This document shows positions 42,800-54,877 of a stretch of 64,000 nucleotides of DNA, in pieces. Below the pieces are notes generated by a model. The model was given only the letters and a program-made list of their open reading frames with translations, ran no database searches and had not been told where the DNA came from. The first letter of the stretch is position 1. Each line of letters starts with the position of its first letter. The stretch spans positions 248,001 to 312,000 of the forward strand of contig JAGVVL010000018.1 in the NCBI GenBank assembly GCA_018287875.1, read 5' to 3'. Both the position numbers and the translations under genes were made by a program. This DNA is from Nigrospora sphaerica (taxonomy: Eukaryota > Ascomycota > Sordariomycetes > Amphisphaeriales > Apiosporaceae).

Positions 42800-45190
42800 T
42801 TTCTAGTCAACCATCTGAAGTCTCGTGAGCCTCCAACCTTGGCCGCATGGTGTGGAACGCGGACTTCTAACGCCGCTGGCACTTTGCGTGTGCTCCCTCG
42901 GGCCACACCTCACGGCACTCGGGACGACATCTACGTCGTCCTTGGCCACCCTGGTTCCGTTTCCGAGCCGCGGCGCCGGCGTCGTCCGGGGGCTTGCGAG
43001 TGAGCGCCGGCCGAGGTCGAGGCCGTGGTCGACGAGCCAGCGAACGTAGCTCGCGCTTTTGTACTTTAGGGACCGTGCCATCGCGGCCGACCGCGGAGCC
43101 GTGGCTGTGGAACAGCTCGGCGTCTTGCGCATCGTCGAGGCGCGCATAGATCAAAGTTTTGCCCTCGCCCTCGCCCTCGGTCCGACGGCAGTCCCGACGC
43201 TCCCCTGATAGGCTGTGACACGAGGCCCGGTATTACCGCAGAAAAGAGAAGTATAGCCTCCGAGCGGCCTGGGAAGTCTCGGGGAAAAACGGACAGGAAT
43301 ATCCTCCGCTCGGCTCTGGGCGGCGCCGGCCTCAAGAAGCAGGGCGACACACTCGCCACAGACGCATCCCCGGCACGGTGCTCCCCACCGCATCCGCAGC
43401 GGGAATTCCAAGGCGCTCCGCTCCATGGCGACGTCCAAGTTGGAGCGGCCCGATTTGGACGCTCGCGTGGCCTGCGCAAACGTGGTCGCCCTCGCCAGGA
43501 CCCTCAGGCAGTTAGGCTTGCCAGCGACAGCAAAATGCAGCGGGCACTGGCCATGGCAGTCGCGCTCGTCGAGCAGGCCGGGAACCCGACTGAAGAGCCG
43601 CGCAGCCTCGCAGACGTCTCCCGCGAGGACTGCGAGGCTGAGCGGCCCACAACTGTGCGCTGGGCGCCGTCGTGAGAAAAGGGGTCAAAAAGCAAGGGGG
43701 GGAAGGGGGATTCGCGAACGAGCTTCCCGCACCGCACCTTTGGGAATGGTCAACTGGCCGCTGTAGTAATAGAGGAACTTTCTCGACGACGCCCACGCCA
43801 CGGCGTTCGGCGGGGCGGCCGGCAGGTCCTCTGGGTCGTGCGCGCTTAGGAGTGCGACGTATTGCGATGCGTCGTCACGGTAATCGGCGAAGGAGGCCAA
43901 AGGCGACCGAACCGGGAGGTTTTCAAGAGCCTGTCAACGGCAATGGCTCGGTTTTACGCACCGTCGCAATCAAAAGACATTGCTGGAACATGGAAAGATG
44001 GAAATAACAGGATCATGTCCTTGAGCTCGTCTTTGGTTCTGTACGCCTGGCCACATGTTAGATGACCAACGAAGACTTTGAGACGACGGAAAGGGTAGTA
44101 GCCTCCACTTACTAAACTCGTCATCACATGAATCAGAGTTTTGCTGTTTTTTTGGTGGCCGTCGGATAGGCCGTTTTCTCGAAGAGCAGCCCGGCCGGTG
44201 CCCTTCGGTGCGCGTCGTGAAGGCGACGGAAAGGGGGTTCCAGCGGCGTCGACCGTGTTCAGTCGACGGGGACGGGCGGCGGGGGCAGATGCAGCCGTGG
44301 GCCGCAGCCGGATGCCGGAGCCCCATACCACCCGGCGGGTCGGCTTCGGCGTCCCGGAAGCCGACGACGTCGTAGGCTTCGACCTCGGGCCCGAAGCGCC
44401 GCATCTCAGCCGACACGGCGTGAACGACCAACTCTATGACCGTCGACTGCTCGGCTTGAGATACCGACATGGCCCTGGCTGTGCGTCAGCAGCCGCAGAG
44501 GGACAAAACAGACGCCGTGACCTCATTGACCAACAAACCCAGTGTCAGAGGGGTAGGAGCCGATATGCGGAGGGATAAGGGGGCTTCTCTTCATTACTTA
44601 ATATGGGGCTCAATAAATGATTAAGTGATCCCTGGGTCCACCCTCCTTCTTTCGGGCCCCCAGTCCTCCTTAAATGTCCAGTCCTTTAGTCCTCCCGGTC
44701 ACCTCCACTCGATCCCTTTTAGAGATCTCACGGACGCACTCTGACACCCAGCCCGGCCAGGGCAAGTTATAAGGCGGCATTGGCCCCCCCGCGCCCCCGG
44801 AGAAGTTGGGCGAAATGGTGGAGGTTCGTTCGATCGAAGGCGTAGCCGAGCTTTTTGTTCCGACTCCGGACTCGCGCTGCCCAGGTCTTGGTATTGTCAC
44901 AATCGGAGAGCTGGGTGAGGAGTGCCTCGACCGACGTGAGGTCCTGGTCCGCGGTGAAAACCTAGATACCCTGCTTGGTAGCGGCGGCGGACTCTTGATG
45001 TTGGCGAGATGAGGTCCATTAAATCACGCCCAGGTTGACAGCGAGCACGTCGCTCCGGCGCCTGACGGCAAGCAGCTCTTCTTCGCGGCGCTGGATGGCG
45101 TCCACGGGGGCCGACGACCCTTTGGGTGATTTGGATGCCCAGGAAAACGAGCCCGGCGAACGAGGCGGTCAAAGGCACGGCCTCTGCCAT
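42800..45190 (-). pseudogene. Fungal STAND (HeLo-like N domain) / ankyrin-repeat gene, frameshifted relic
   Basis: The minus strand starts at the ATG 45190 with MAEAVPLTASFAGLVFLGIQ, the typical opening of the fungal N-terminal domain of STAND proteins. Continuation needs frame changes: DAIQRREEELLAVRRRSD, then TKQGI-stop-VFTADQDLTSVE and ALLTQLSDC, then TWAARVRSRNKKLGYAFDRT with a TAA near 44770. A later segment (44470-44250) reads QAEQSTVIELVVHAVSAEM and a CICP..RWNPLS..HRPGC motif known from this family. Ankyrin-like repeats follow: PLSLAVLAGDVCEAARLF and DCHGQCPLHFAVAGKPNCL (about 43650-43500), GECVALLLEAGA (about 43360), IYARLDDAQDAELFHSHG, and in another frame YVRWLVDHGLDLGRR (about 43050). 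Intact relatives are NLR-like regulators linked to heterokaryon incompatibility or innate recognition. Several frame changes and stops mark this as a pseudogene; boundaries are approximate. Confidence 0.65.
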
Positions 45191-47789
45191 GGTCAGTGGA
45201 ACGGGCGACGCTGAGTGAAATTTGGGGTTTAAGGCACGAGTGTTGCGGCCAGGGGAAGACAGGCTGGAGATTTAGGGGGAAAGAGAGACATGGGCCGGGA
45301 GCGGGTTTAAGTGACATAAATATGAGGCAAGAGGTATTGTTGGTGTGACGCGGGGGGGGGCGGAGTTTTACGCAATCACCATCTTGGGCTGCTACGCACC
45401 CTGGCCGTCAAACCTATGGGAATATGTCGAGCCGGCTTGTTAAAGCATCCTCGATCTCCTTGCAGCTCAACAAATGAGGTACTTCTCGGAAGCCCAGCCC
45501 TGCGTTATAGAAACAGCCTGACCACTCAGAACTCTCCCAGGCAGGTAATGATTGACCAGCGTCCCTCGACAGAGCCCGCGTACGCACCAAAACGCTGTCA
45601 CCTAATAATCGCCTTTAACCACGGGGCGGGGCAAGAGGATGACACAATCGTGGCAAACGAAGTTGGTGTAAGTAGAATTGAATGAAGAGAAATCAGGATC
45701 TGCGGCGAAGGCAGGCGGCTACCATATATACATGAATGAAAGAATGGAGAGCGGGAGTGATCGAGAGAGTGGGACGTCCAAGTGTCACTCGAGAGCAGCT
45801 GGGATAGTTCGTATGATAGACTAAGTGACCACAGCAGCCTAGGCAGAGACAGCACGGGGGCCTAACAAACCCATTAAAACTTCTTAGCACTTTTAAATGT
45901 TCTATCCAATCTTCTCGCCACGGGCATTGAGGGGTAGACTTGCCCAGTAGATAAGATCTGAGTTACGGCCACAAGGAAGCTTGAAGACAAACGAGGAGAT
46001 TAGAGACCAGGTTCAAGCCGCTCCTTAAAATAAGTTACACAAGGTTCTTCATTCCCCCCAACTAAAATAAGTCCATCAATACACCGTGATCCAGCGAGAA
46101 AAAAAACCAGAGATATGCAGATCGCTGGTTGTCTTGCTAGGGGAGTGCCACGATTGTTCCTAATTTTAGGCTATCTTGCCGTCTCCTTCCGCCACCCTAG
46201 CCTATATAGTTAAGCTATTGAAATGGTACCTCGTCTCCGTAAACCGGATCACAGCTCTTCCGAGGAAGCTATTCACTATCTGCCACGAGGCACGTGTCCT
46301 GAGCTTACCCAACCGAGGATTGGGATTATGATCAAAGAAACTCCGTCTTACCCCCCACTGGTACTGCGTTCCTTTAAGTCAACGTATGGTTCTTGGCAAC
46401 ATCGAAGAGTATTCGGCGAAATTCTCTTGGACGAAGGTGAGTGGATGTTAAAGCTTAACAAAACGGAGATGAAAGGAGAAATCCGTGACAGTAAAATAGT
46501 GAGTAGGCTCCCTTTCCATATACATGAGAACGTGTAATCCAACATGCAACCGACTCCTTCACCACGATACTAAGGGTGTCTTTGCCCATGTGCCGAGACA
46601 CGAGAAATACTTTGATGGACAGATGCACCAGTTTATCGCTGCAAGGTTTCAGCACGCAGTATAAACCATACAAGCAGGAGTCACCGTGAGAATGTGTCAC
46701 ACTCGAGTGAAACATGACTGGCTTATAACGACTGCGGGCAGCCATGCCGTTTCTAAATATCTGGTTCAGGTCTTGCTTAATATTCTTTTATAGGAAACAC
46801 TGCTGTCACATACGACCATAGCTTCCAGAAAACTCGGGATCCCGTCCGCTCTCCCATAGATAAGCTGGAAAGCGCCGAATTAGTACTAGGGTCGGTGACG
46901 ACCTGGGAATCCTCGGTGTTGTATGTTTTCTTTTTGCCCCATTTATTGGTCGTTCCTCTTGATGTTTTGATGAGGTCGGCTACGAAGCCGTCAGTAACCA
47001 TGGCCCCGTCGTGAAGAGTAATTGATGTTCTATTAGGAAGAATGGTGGATCAGGAAAAGAGGGAATCAGCGTGAAACGGCATAGGATGGTGGATTCCTAA
47101 ACATCCGTTTGATCATGATGGGACTTGTTCACGATGTAATAGAATTAGAAGTGCCAAAACCAGCACTCATTGAAGCTTGATTCACTTTCAGACCGACGGC
47201 TTGTGAAAACAGAATTCGCCGAAGTATTTTTCAAAATATGTCATTTATCTCAAGTGATAACACCAGATATAGGACAACAATGATACCGTTTGATTACTCA
47301 GACTCCATCGCCGCCAGACATTCCTGTAGGGCTGATCACTGCTATTACTGCTAGCCTAATTGCTCATGTTTTTTTTTCTCTTTTTTTCAGATCGTCGCCT
47401 CGCTCTCTCTGGGCCTGGTGAACCATCGTTACGTAGGCTCAGTGCTCGTCTGTTTCCCGGTGTTAACGTCCAGGTTGCCGTCCTCGGCCAACCTGGACAA
47501 TGTTGCCCGGGACACCGTATAGATACGCTCGTTTTCTTCCAACTTAGCTTTCGCATAGAGGTAGGGTTCTTTTCGAGTTTTTCCTGCCGCCCTGGCCCTT
47601 AGTAGTTGCTTGCTGATATCGAGGAGGCACGCGCGATTCACGGTTTCGCTTGGGATGCTCTTCCCAATCCCGCACGGCTCGGCGGACTGGATTCTAAGTT
47701 TGTGGGAGTAGAGACTAATGCAGCGGAGCTAGGATACAACGCGGAAACGCGTGCCCCCCCTCGAAATACCCGGGGCCTTGAGCCTAAAC
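45191..47789. other. No gene recognised (2.6 kb)
   Basis: Frames of 60-105 codons on both strands, none recognised. The longest with an ATG start and balanced composition is plus 46223-46537 (MVPRLRKPDHSSSEEAIHYL), which I cannot support further. A G9-like run occurs near 45352. No shared repeats seen. Confidence 0.35.
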
Positions 47790-48599
47790 TTATAGTTCCC
47801 TGGCGGGAAGACTGAAGCCCAGCGCCTCGGCCTTTTGCCCCGTTGACTGCACGTGGAGGGTCCCGGAAGGGCAGGCCATGAAGGCCCATGAGCGGGCTGA
47901 CAGAGCGCTTTGGGAGTGGAACTCTTTGCCCGTATCGTAGATCCCGCGGTAGTCAAACTGGGCTTGTATCTGCGGGAACTCATCCTTCATCCTATAGAAG
48001 AGATCAAAAGTGCCCGGCGACCACTGCTCGTATGGTAAGTTCCGGTAGCCGTCTTACTTGTCTAACTCCTGTTCTTCTTCTTCGTCAACTTCAATCGCGT
48101 CGGCGCAGTAGGGCATCTGCAATTTAGTGCCGTAAAAGTTGGTAACCATCCAAACAGCGCATCGAGCTTCTCCCTCGCACACCTTACTAACTCGCCCACC
48201 GCGCGAGCTACCACCTTCTGGCAGGGGCGTGTTACAACGAAAGTTAAGTTGTCTAGGCTTGCGTTTGAGGCAGTTGCCGTGAGTAGCACGAGACCCGTGG
48301 CCAAACATCACGACGCAAATAGCGGAGGCTTTTTCCAGTATAGCCTGCTGGTCCGCATTGTTCCTGTTCTCCTGTCTCACGGGAGAGCGCTTGGTGAGAC
48401 GGACGGCGCGTGTAGCGAGGGTCTGGTGGTTGAAACTCGCTTCGGCAGGGTTGCTGAGACTGCGTTTGCGGTACTCCGACCGCTTGGCGTGGAACTCCTC
48501 CACGGTCAGATTGTAGAATACAATAGGTTCGGGAAAAGTAGTAGCGAGGACTTCGCCGATTGCGAGGACTGCGACGGCGAGAACGGGAAGAGAGACCAT
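47790..48599 (-). CDS. Secreted protein of unknown function with Kex2-like sites, 2 exons
   Basis: Exons 48599-48058 and 47991-47790 give 247 residues. The 66-bp intron has donor GTAAGA and acceptor CTATAG; because its length is a multiple of three, reading through it meets the in-frame TAA at 48056-48054, which would cut the protein to 181 residues. Residues 1-20 are a signal peptide (MVSLPVLAVAVLAIGEVLAT). Dibasic Kex2-type sites (AKRSEYRKRS, LTKRSPVR) lie at about residues 39-72. The middle has six cysteines and ends in an acidic run (EVDEEEEQELDK) just before the intron. Exon 2 adds MKDEFPQIQAQFDYRG and ends GFSLPAREL. No family recognised; secretion and processing are inferred from sequence. 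Without splicing evidence, the alternative is a single-exon 181-residue protein. Confidence 0.65.
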
Positions 48600-50050
48600 G
48601 ATGGCGTCCTAGGTGAGCGAGGCGAGTCGATGGTACTTGCGGATGATATGATTCGAGGCGGCTTTCCCAGGAAGGACAGCACAAATCCATCTGTCCCAGG
48701 CTGGGGGCCTCCTTTCCGACTGGAAATATGTATTCACGTAGGGATGCAAGGCTTGCTGTGGATGCCATGCATCGGAACCAACGGATTCAATATAGACGCT
48801 AACAGTGCAGCCTCAGAGACACTATCCCTACTCTTATACCTGGGGGAAGAGATGACCAAAACTACCTTTGCATAAGTGCAATGGTCAAGTAAGCGGGCAA
48901 GGTCAGTCGTCTTGTGCAGCGCGCGATAAGATGAAGAGGGCAGTCCGCGTGGGAAGACCACACATAACAAGAGAGCAGAAAGTAAAATAGAAATAAAGTT
49001 ATCATGATATCCAAATCCAGAAGAAATAAATCTCAGAAAAACAATTTTTCCTACTCTTGCTGGGTCTATGGCTATTCTAGGAAACTGCATGAATTGGTGC
49101 AGCAAGGAGTAGGTCAGGGAATAAACCCAACTTTCCGGAGCTACATGATTCTTTTAAGTAAGCCAGGAAACCTACGCGAACAAACTTCCTTGGCCTAATC
49201 TTGTGTCTTTCCGAGTGCCAGTGCCTCATCTAGTGCGTCCCTTGTCAAACTTAGGGATATGGGCTCTTGGCGTCCGTATCACACCCTGCTGTGGCCTTGC
49301 AACCTCATCTTTAGATTCCGCTACTGCCGGCGGAGAGACTAACTGCTTGAAACTGCAGACGTTGTTGCCATCTCGCTCTTCCCCCGTGTCTCCACTGGTC
49401 TGTTGCCTTGCGAGGCTTTCCTACCTGAACTCACGATTCCTTGGCCGCCGCATCATCAGCAACGCCAGCCACCCATGCTTTTTTAAAAGTCGCAGCCGTC
49501 CACCGCCCAAGACCGTGCCTAGCGGGGCTAGGTGCTGGAATCTTCACAATCTAGGACCACGATTAAGCATAAGAGCATGGGAGTTTACATCATGGAGACC
49601 CTGACCGGCCGGACCGCCATGTGTACTGTCACTTCGTACACCAGCTGCCGGACCAGGACTTTTGACGGACACAAACATGCAAACCCGATGAACCGCTTGT
49701 CGGATACACATTTTTGTCACGGGTTTCGGCGACTTGTGATTGACGCCGATGTAGCACGTACTAATAACAGCAGCTGGTCACGATGAACTCGACCCTGTCG
49801 AAACACAAAATGTCCTCCACAGCGGCTGCAATGTATTGGTATGTCAGCCATCAAGATGCCATGGACTCATTTGACCCTCGCAGCGTGTGGAGCTGCTCTC
49901 TAGAACGATAACACAGCTTCGTTTTAATACTTTTCTTCCACCCCAGCCCCGACATGTCCGGCCTGACCTGACCGGCGACAAGCTTATAGGTGAGTTGGCC
50001 GCCCGCCCATATTTGAGGGAATAAGGATCTCAATTGGGGGCCGTTCCACT
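48600..50050. other. No gene recognised (1.5 kb)
   Basis: The promoter side of the secreted protein gene and further DNA with frames up to 133 codons (49203-49604), Ser/Leu/Arg-rich and without domain. The tail of LINE D1 begins at its right end. Confidence 0.35.
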
Positions 50051-51126
50051 CTTATTATTATTATTATTATTATTATTATTCTTACACCTAGCGACCTATT
50101 TAGGCCATGAGGACCCCCCGCGCATCTTAGCCTAGGAAAACCGTTCCGGGCTGACGTCCGGCCGGGTGAAAAACCTAGGTTCCGCTGCGTCGTACCGCTC
50201 CTATCTACTCTTTGACCTGCTATACCGAGATCGGGCTCAGCGCGCCAGCTTCCTAGCTGATAAGTTGATTCGCTAGCTGGAACATGTCCAGCCTTCCGGA
50301 GCGGAGTAGCCATCTGGCGATAATTCCTGCTTTTCCTAGGGTGTCGAGTATCCTGTCTGTGTCTATCAGTCCTCTTAAAGCTTGGACGAGATGCTCTCGT
50401 CTTTCTCTTTCCCGTGGGCAGAAAACAAGGATATGCCGGACAGTTTCCCTGCCCTGACCACAGACACACCAGGGGCTGTCGAAGCCTGGAACCCTACGCT
50501 TAAAAAGGAAGTCTCGTAGCTTAATCTTACTAGTCCTCGCTTAAACGAGGATAGAGCTCTTAGCCTTATAAAGTCCCTTATAGAGTTTAAGAACGTGCTT
50601 ATTTAGCGGTATCTTAGTTACTGCCGGGGTTTATGCTATTCGATTTTTCTACGCTTGTTATTATCTTTAAAGCTAGTCTCTCTCCTTAGCCTTATATACT
50701 AAGTCTCTAGCTAGCCATTTGTTTAGCCACCTTTTACAATCGGGAGCGTCGGGGCCTTTCGGTTTGCGCCAGCGAGTCGGTCTTGTTAGGATCCATCTAG
50801 CTACGCTATCGTATCTCGTTTAGATGAGTGATGCGATACGCGGCTATTGGAGCCTCTCTTCCGATGCCGCCACCCTTTTATTAAGCCACGTGTTTAAGGA
50901 GGACACGTAAGCTTCCGTTTCTAGTACTGCAGTGGCCGTGGCTTTAAAAGCTCCTATAACCTTTTAGAGGCACTCTGTTTAAACGTCGTTAAGTGCCTTG
51001 GCTTTATTTTTCGAGATCTAGCGTGCCACTCTGAAGCTCTATAGCTTATTATAAACTGTACAACGGCTGTATAGACTTGGCGGGTTCGCTAGAGAGACGC
51101 GCCCTATATCGAGCCGGCTATCCGGT
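50051..51126 (-). mobile_element. LINE copy D1 (3' part), RIP-affected
   Basis: About 1.08 kb collinear with LINE A 20839-21905 on the minus strand, starting with a long (TTA)n tail (50051-50083). It covers the C-terminal half of ORF2, including the thumb region, with heavier transitions toward its 5' side. It stops at ATCCGGTTTA where LINE D2 begins, so D2 inserted into it and the remaining part lies beyond D2. Confidence 0.85.
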
Positions 51127-51638
51127 TTATTTATTTATTTATTTATTATTCTTACGCCTAGCGACCTTTCTAGGCCATGAGGACCCCCTGCGTGTCTAAG
51201 CCCAGGAAAACCGTTCCGGGCTGCCGTCCGGCCGGGTGAAAAACCTGGGTTCCTCTGCGTCGCTCCGCTTCCTCCTGCTATTTGACCTGCCATACCAAGA
51301 TCGGGCTCATCGTGCCCGCTTCTTAGCTAATGAGCTGATTTGCAAGCTGGAACATGCCTAGCCTGCCTGAACGGAGTAGCCATCTCGCGATAATCCCTGC
51401 TTTCCTTGGGGAGTCGAGCATCCTGTCCGTGTCTATCGGTTCTCCCAAGGCCTGGATTAGGCGCTCTCGTCTTTCTCTTTCCTGTGGGCAGAAGACGAGG
51501 ATGTGACGGACGGTTTCCCTGCCTTGACCGCAGTCGCACTATAGGCTGACGATGCCCGGAACCCTGCGTTTAAAGAGGAAGTCTCTTAGTCCGATATTGC
51601 CAGTCCTCGCTTGGATAAGGATGGAGCTCTCGGCCTTA

Positions 51639-53498
51639 AGTTAGGTGACCCCCATTTGGCCACCCCCCACTTTTGGCCACCCTAAAATATTCACCGCCGT
51701 CCCAGCCACCCGAATTAATATCTTGTATTTCTTCGCCAGTTTTGCTCCAAATGACCTATAATTTAATTTAGAAGTGTAATAATTAAAGATGAAGCCATAC
51801 GAAGAACAAGATCTCCAAAGTGCTCTCGATTCCATCGCCAATGGGGCTTCAGTCCAGCAATCCGCTCAAAAATACGGAATTCCGAGGTCGACACTTCGGA
51901 ACCGAATTAAAGGGCATCAACGCAGGTCAGAAGCCTTCGCATACCAACAGAGGCTTAGACCAGTCCAAGAAGAGCTACTTACGACTTAGATCCTGACCCA
52001 AGCTGCATTAGGGCTTCCGCCTTCACATGCCCAAGTTAAGGAGTTCGCCGAACGCATCCTCCAGGCTCAAGGCGACAGCGAGCCACTCGGAAATAGGTGG
52101 CTTCGGGCTTTCCTACGTAGGAATCCAGCTATACGGGTCCAGAAGAGCCGGTCTATCGACTCGCAGCGTATCAATGGCGCCTCAGTCGAGGTAATTCGCT
52201 TATGGTTCCGATATCTTCAGCTACCGGAGATCCAGAAGGTGAAGCCGGCTAACCGCTACAACATAGATGAAGCAGGACTCCTAGAAGGTGCTGGATCGAA
52301 CGGTCTAGTACTTGGAGGTTCGGAAAAACGCTCAGTCCGAAAGAAACAGCCTGGTTCTCGTGCTTAGACGTCCTTTATTGAATGCATCTCTGCTTAAGGC
52401 CGCGCCCTGCCACCATTGGTCATTTTTAAGGGCAAAACGGTTCAACAGCAATGGTTCCCAGTCGATTTAAGCCAATTCAGAGGCTGGCAGTTCACTGCAA
52501 CTGAAAACGGATAGATCACAGACGAAACAGCGCTCGAGTGGCTTAAGAAAGTCTTTATCCCGAATACTACCCCGGAGGACCCTTCCGAGTACCGCTTACT
52601 CATTATGGACGGCCATGGCAGCTATACAACGACTGATTTTATATTCTAATGCTTCTCGCATCGGATATATCTTCTTTTTTTGGCCCCTTATACCTCTCAC
52701 GTTCTTCAACCTCTCGATCTAGCCGTTTTCAGTTCCTTAAAATCGGCGTACCGGAAAGAGCTCGGATTTTTAACTTAATTAACGGACTCAACGGTAGTTA
52801 GTAAGCGAAATTTCCTTACCTGCTATCAGAAGGCTCGTTTAGCCGGGCTTACTAGCCAGAATATCCGGAATAGGTGGAAAGCAGCCGGTCTTTGGCTAGT
52901 GAGTATGGCCAAGCCGCTTCTAAGCCGGAATCTGGTTCAAAATACACACCAAACAACACCCGATACAACAAAATCGAAGCAATCCTACTCGAACAGAGCC
53001 TTCTTAACACCCCCAAAGAGATCCCATACTTCTACAGTAGTTTGGTCGACTCCAAAGAAGACGTCAGACTTTAAGGATCAAGTACAGCTTTCGAACCAGT
53101 TAGCAGAACACTCAACCACACAACGGTTACTCTTCCGGAAGATCCAAAAGGCCTTTGATGAGAAGAATGTCCAATTAGCTACTGCGTAAAGGCAAATTCA
53201 GGCTCTCGAAGCTAGGATTGAGACTATGAAACCAAGGAAGAGGAAGAAGGTAGATTTGAGCCCTAATTCGAAGTTCGCGAACATCGAAGACATCTACCGA
53301 GCTCAATTGGCGGTCGGGGAGGCTGAAAGTGGTCTAGATCAAGAGAGCGATAGCGAAAGCTTAAGTGAGGCTGGTTCTTGTATCCTGGTTGTTATGAATT
53401 AGGAATATGTGGTCGGTTGAAGTAGGAAGGTTGATTTTCGTACGATTAAGCTAAGGGGGGCCAAATGTGGGGGGGGGCCAAATGGGGGTCCTCGAACT
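51639..53498 (+). mobile_element. Tc1/pogo transposon copy C, least degraded of the A/B/C family
   Basis: 1,860 bp flanked by TA (51637-51638 and 53499-53500). The ends differ: the left terminus reads AGTTAGGTGACCCCCATTTG while the right complement reads AGTTCGAGGACCCCCATTTG, the latter equal to copy A. The transposase frame fills the element. It separates LINE D2 segments that are not adjacent in an intact LINE. Confidence 0.9.
51789..53402 (+). pseudogene. Copy C pogo-like transposase: 537-codon frame with seven stops
   Basis: The ATG at 51789 (MKPYEEQDLQSALDSIANGA) opens a psq-type helix-turn-helix (SVQQSAQKYGIPRSTLRNRI), followed by a CENP-B-type DNA-binding region (SHAQVKEFAERIL, RWLRAFLRRNPAI), the core with YNIDEAGL, LLIMDGHGSY and LQPLDLAVFSSLK (three Asp present), and a Lys/Ser-rich C-terminal tail ending at TAG 53400-53402. 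The frame is unbroken in length, 537 codons, and contains stops only at 51987, 52365, 52395, 52512, 52647, 52776 and 53187. All can derive from Gln, Trp or Arg by one or two transitions. It represents the Tan1/pogo DDE family of fungi and is inactive. Confidence 0.9.
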
Positions 53499-54865
53499 TA
53501 TAAAGACCGGCTGTGTAAAGGCAGAAGAGGATAGGCGATAAGGGTGAGCCCTGCGGGACGCCTGCCGGGATCGGGATCTCGTCTGATTCCTGGCCGTCGA
53601 AGAGCAGTGTGGTGGATCGGTTAAAAAGGAAGCTGCGTATCCAGTTAATAGTCCATATAGGTACTCGGAGCGCTCGTAGGTTGCCGAGGAGTCTGTTATA
53701 GTCAACGGAGTCGAATACACCCGAGATATCTAGCGATAGGAGGGTCGCAGCGCCTCCATGCTTCCAGGCTGTGCTGACTAAGTCTGTGAGCAGCCGTAGC
53801 GCGGTTTCCGTGGAGCGGCCCTTCCGGTTGCCCATCTGTTCGTCCGGGAGGAGTCCGTTTTCTTCGGCAAAGCTAGCTAGCCGTTACGCTAGTAAGCTTT
53901 CGATCGTCTTCCCTATGGTGTTAAGTAACGCAATAGGCCTCCAGCTATTAGCTTAGTGGTACTTGTTTAGCTGTTTTCCAGGTTTCCGGAGGATAACTGT
54001 TACTGCTTTACGGAACGCTGTTAGGTAATATCCTATACACTAGCATGCCTCTATTAGAGAGGCTAAGGCACGGAAGAGGGGTTCTCTTAGTCGTTTAAGG
54101 AATCCATTAGGAAGCTGGTTTAGTTTAGGTGCCTTTTATTGGCCTGCCTTAGTAAGGACGTCTTAGACTTGTTCTGCTATCACCTTGCCGTCTATATCGA
54201 GAGGCGCTACGAGCCGATTTATTATTCGGACGCCGGTATATATATAGCTTTAGGGAGAGGGTAAAACATTTCTTAGAGGGCCTCTGTTTTCTCCTTATAG
54301 GTCGTTGCTTTGCCTCGCGGTGTGTGGAGTGTAGGGACGGTTAAAGGTAACGGCGGCGCCGCTCTTTCGGTTCTGGCTTATCTCGCGATATTCCAGACGC
54401 CAGCTGGCTAGCTAGAGGCCTTGTGGAGCATGCCTCTCCAGGTCGCTGTCTTTACAATGCGGATCGTTTTCTTTTTCGTAAGGGATGCTTATTAAAGGGT
54501 TCGCCAGGTTACGTCTGTCCTATTGGATAGCTATACTTGTTAAGCTCGTCTCTCCTCCTTTATAGCTCTTTTTATATCGTGGTTCCACTAGGTCTTGCCT
54601 CTCCCCTGAGAGTGGCGGAGGGGGGCAACTAGGTCGGCTATTTAAGTTAGTTCCTTAGTTAATATCTTAGTGTAGCTATCGATTTCTTCTGGTGTCTCGA
54701 GTTACCCTGTGTAACGAACGCTATACCTAAGTACTGCGTGACGTAGGGTTTGTACAATCAGGGACAGAGAGCGTCTGTCTAGCTTGAACACTGGTCGTAG
54801 GGTAACGGATAACTGAGGGTGCGTGACTAGGTAACTGGTCTGAACTTCACAATAGGTCGTTAGGA

Positions 54866-54877
54866 GATTACTCCCAT
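54866..54877. repeat. Target-site duplication of LINE E, left copy
   Basis: GATTACTCCCAT; the right copy at 60612-60623 reads GATTACTCCTAT, one transition apart. Confidence 0.85.

Larger units (their letters stand above)
51127..54709 (-). mobile_element. LINE copy D2, interrupted by pogo copy C and by a gypsy element
   Basis: Segments 51127-51636 and 53501-54709 are collinear with LINE A on the minus strand. Its tail is (TTTA)n, unlike the (TTA)n tails of A, B and D1. The right segment includes RT sequence (GNRKGRSTETALRLLTD, LSLDISGVFDSVD, AGVPQGSPLSPILFCL). The LINE A interval 21340-22250 is missing across pogo copy C. At 54709 D2 is cut by a gypsy LTR, so its 5' end should lie beyond the right edge of the window. 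Confidence 0.85.

Noticed and set aside
43504..43766. Plus-strand frame at 43425-43766
   Set aside because: The minus strand here reads as ankyrin-like repeats (GDVCEAARLFSRVPGLLDER), so the plus frame is its shadow.
48054..48056. TAA as a premature stop making the 48-kb gene a pseudogene
   Set aside because: A 66-bp GT-AG intron removes it with correct phase, so the gene is more simply read as intact; kept open as a finding.
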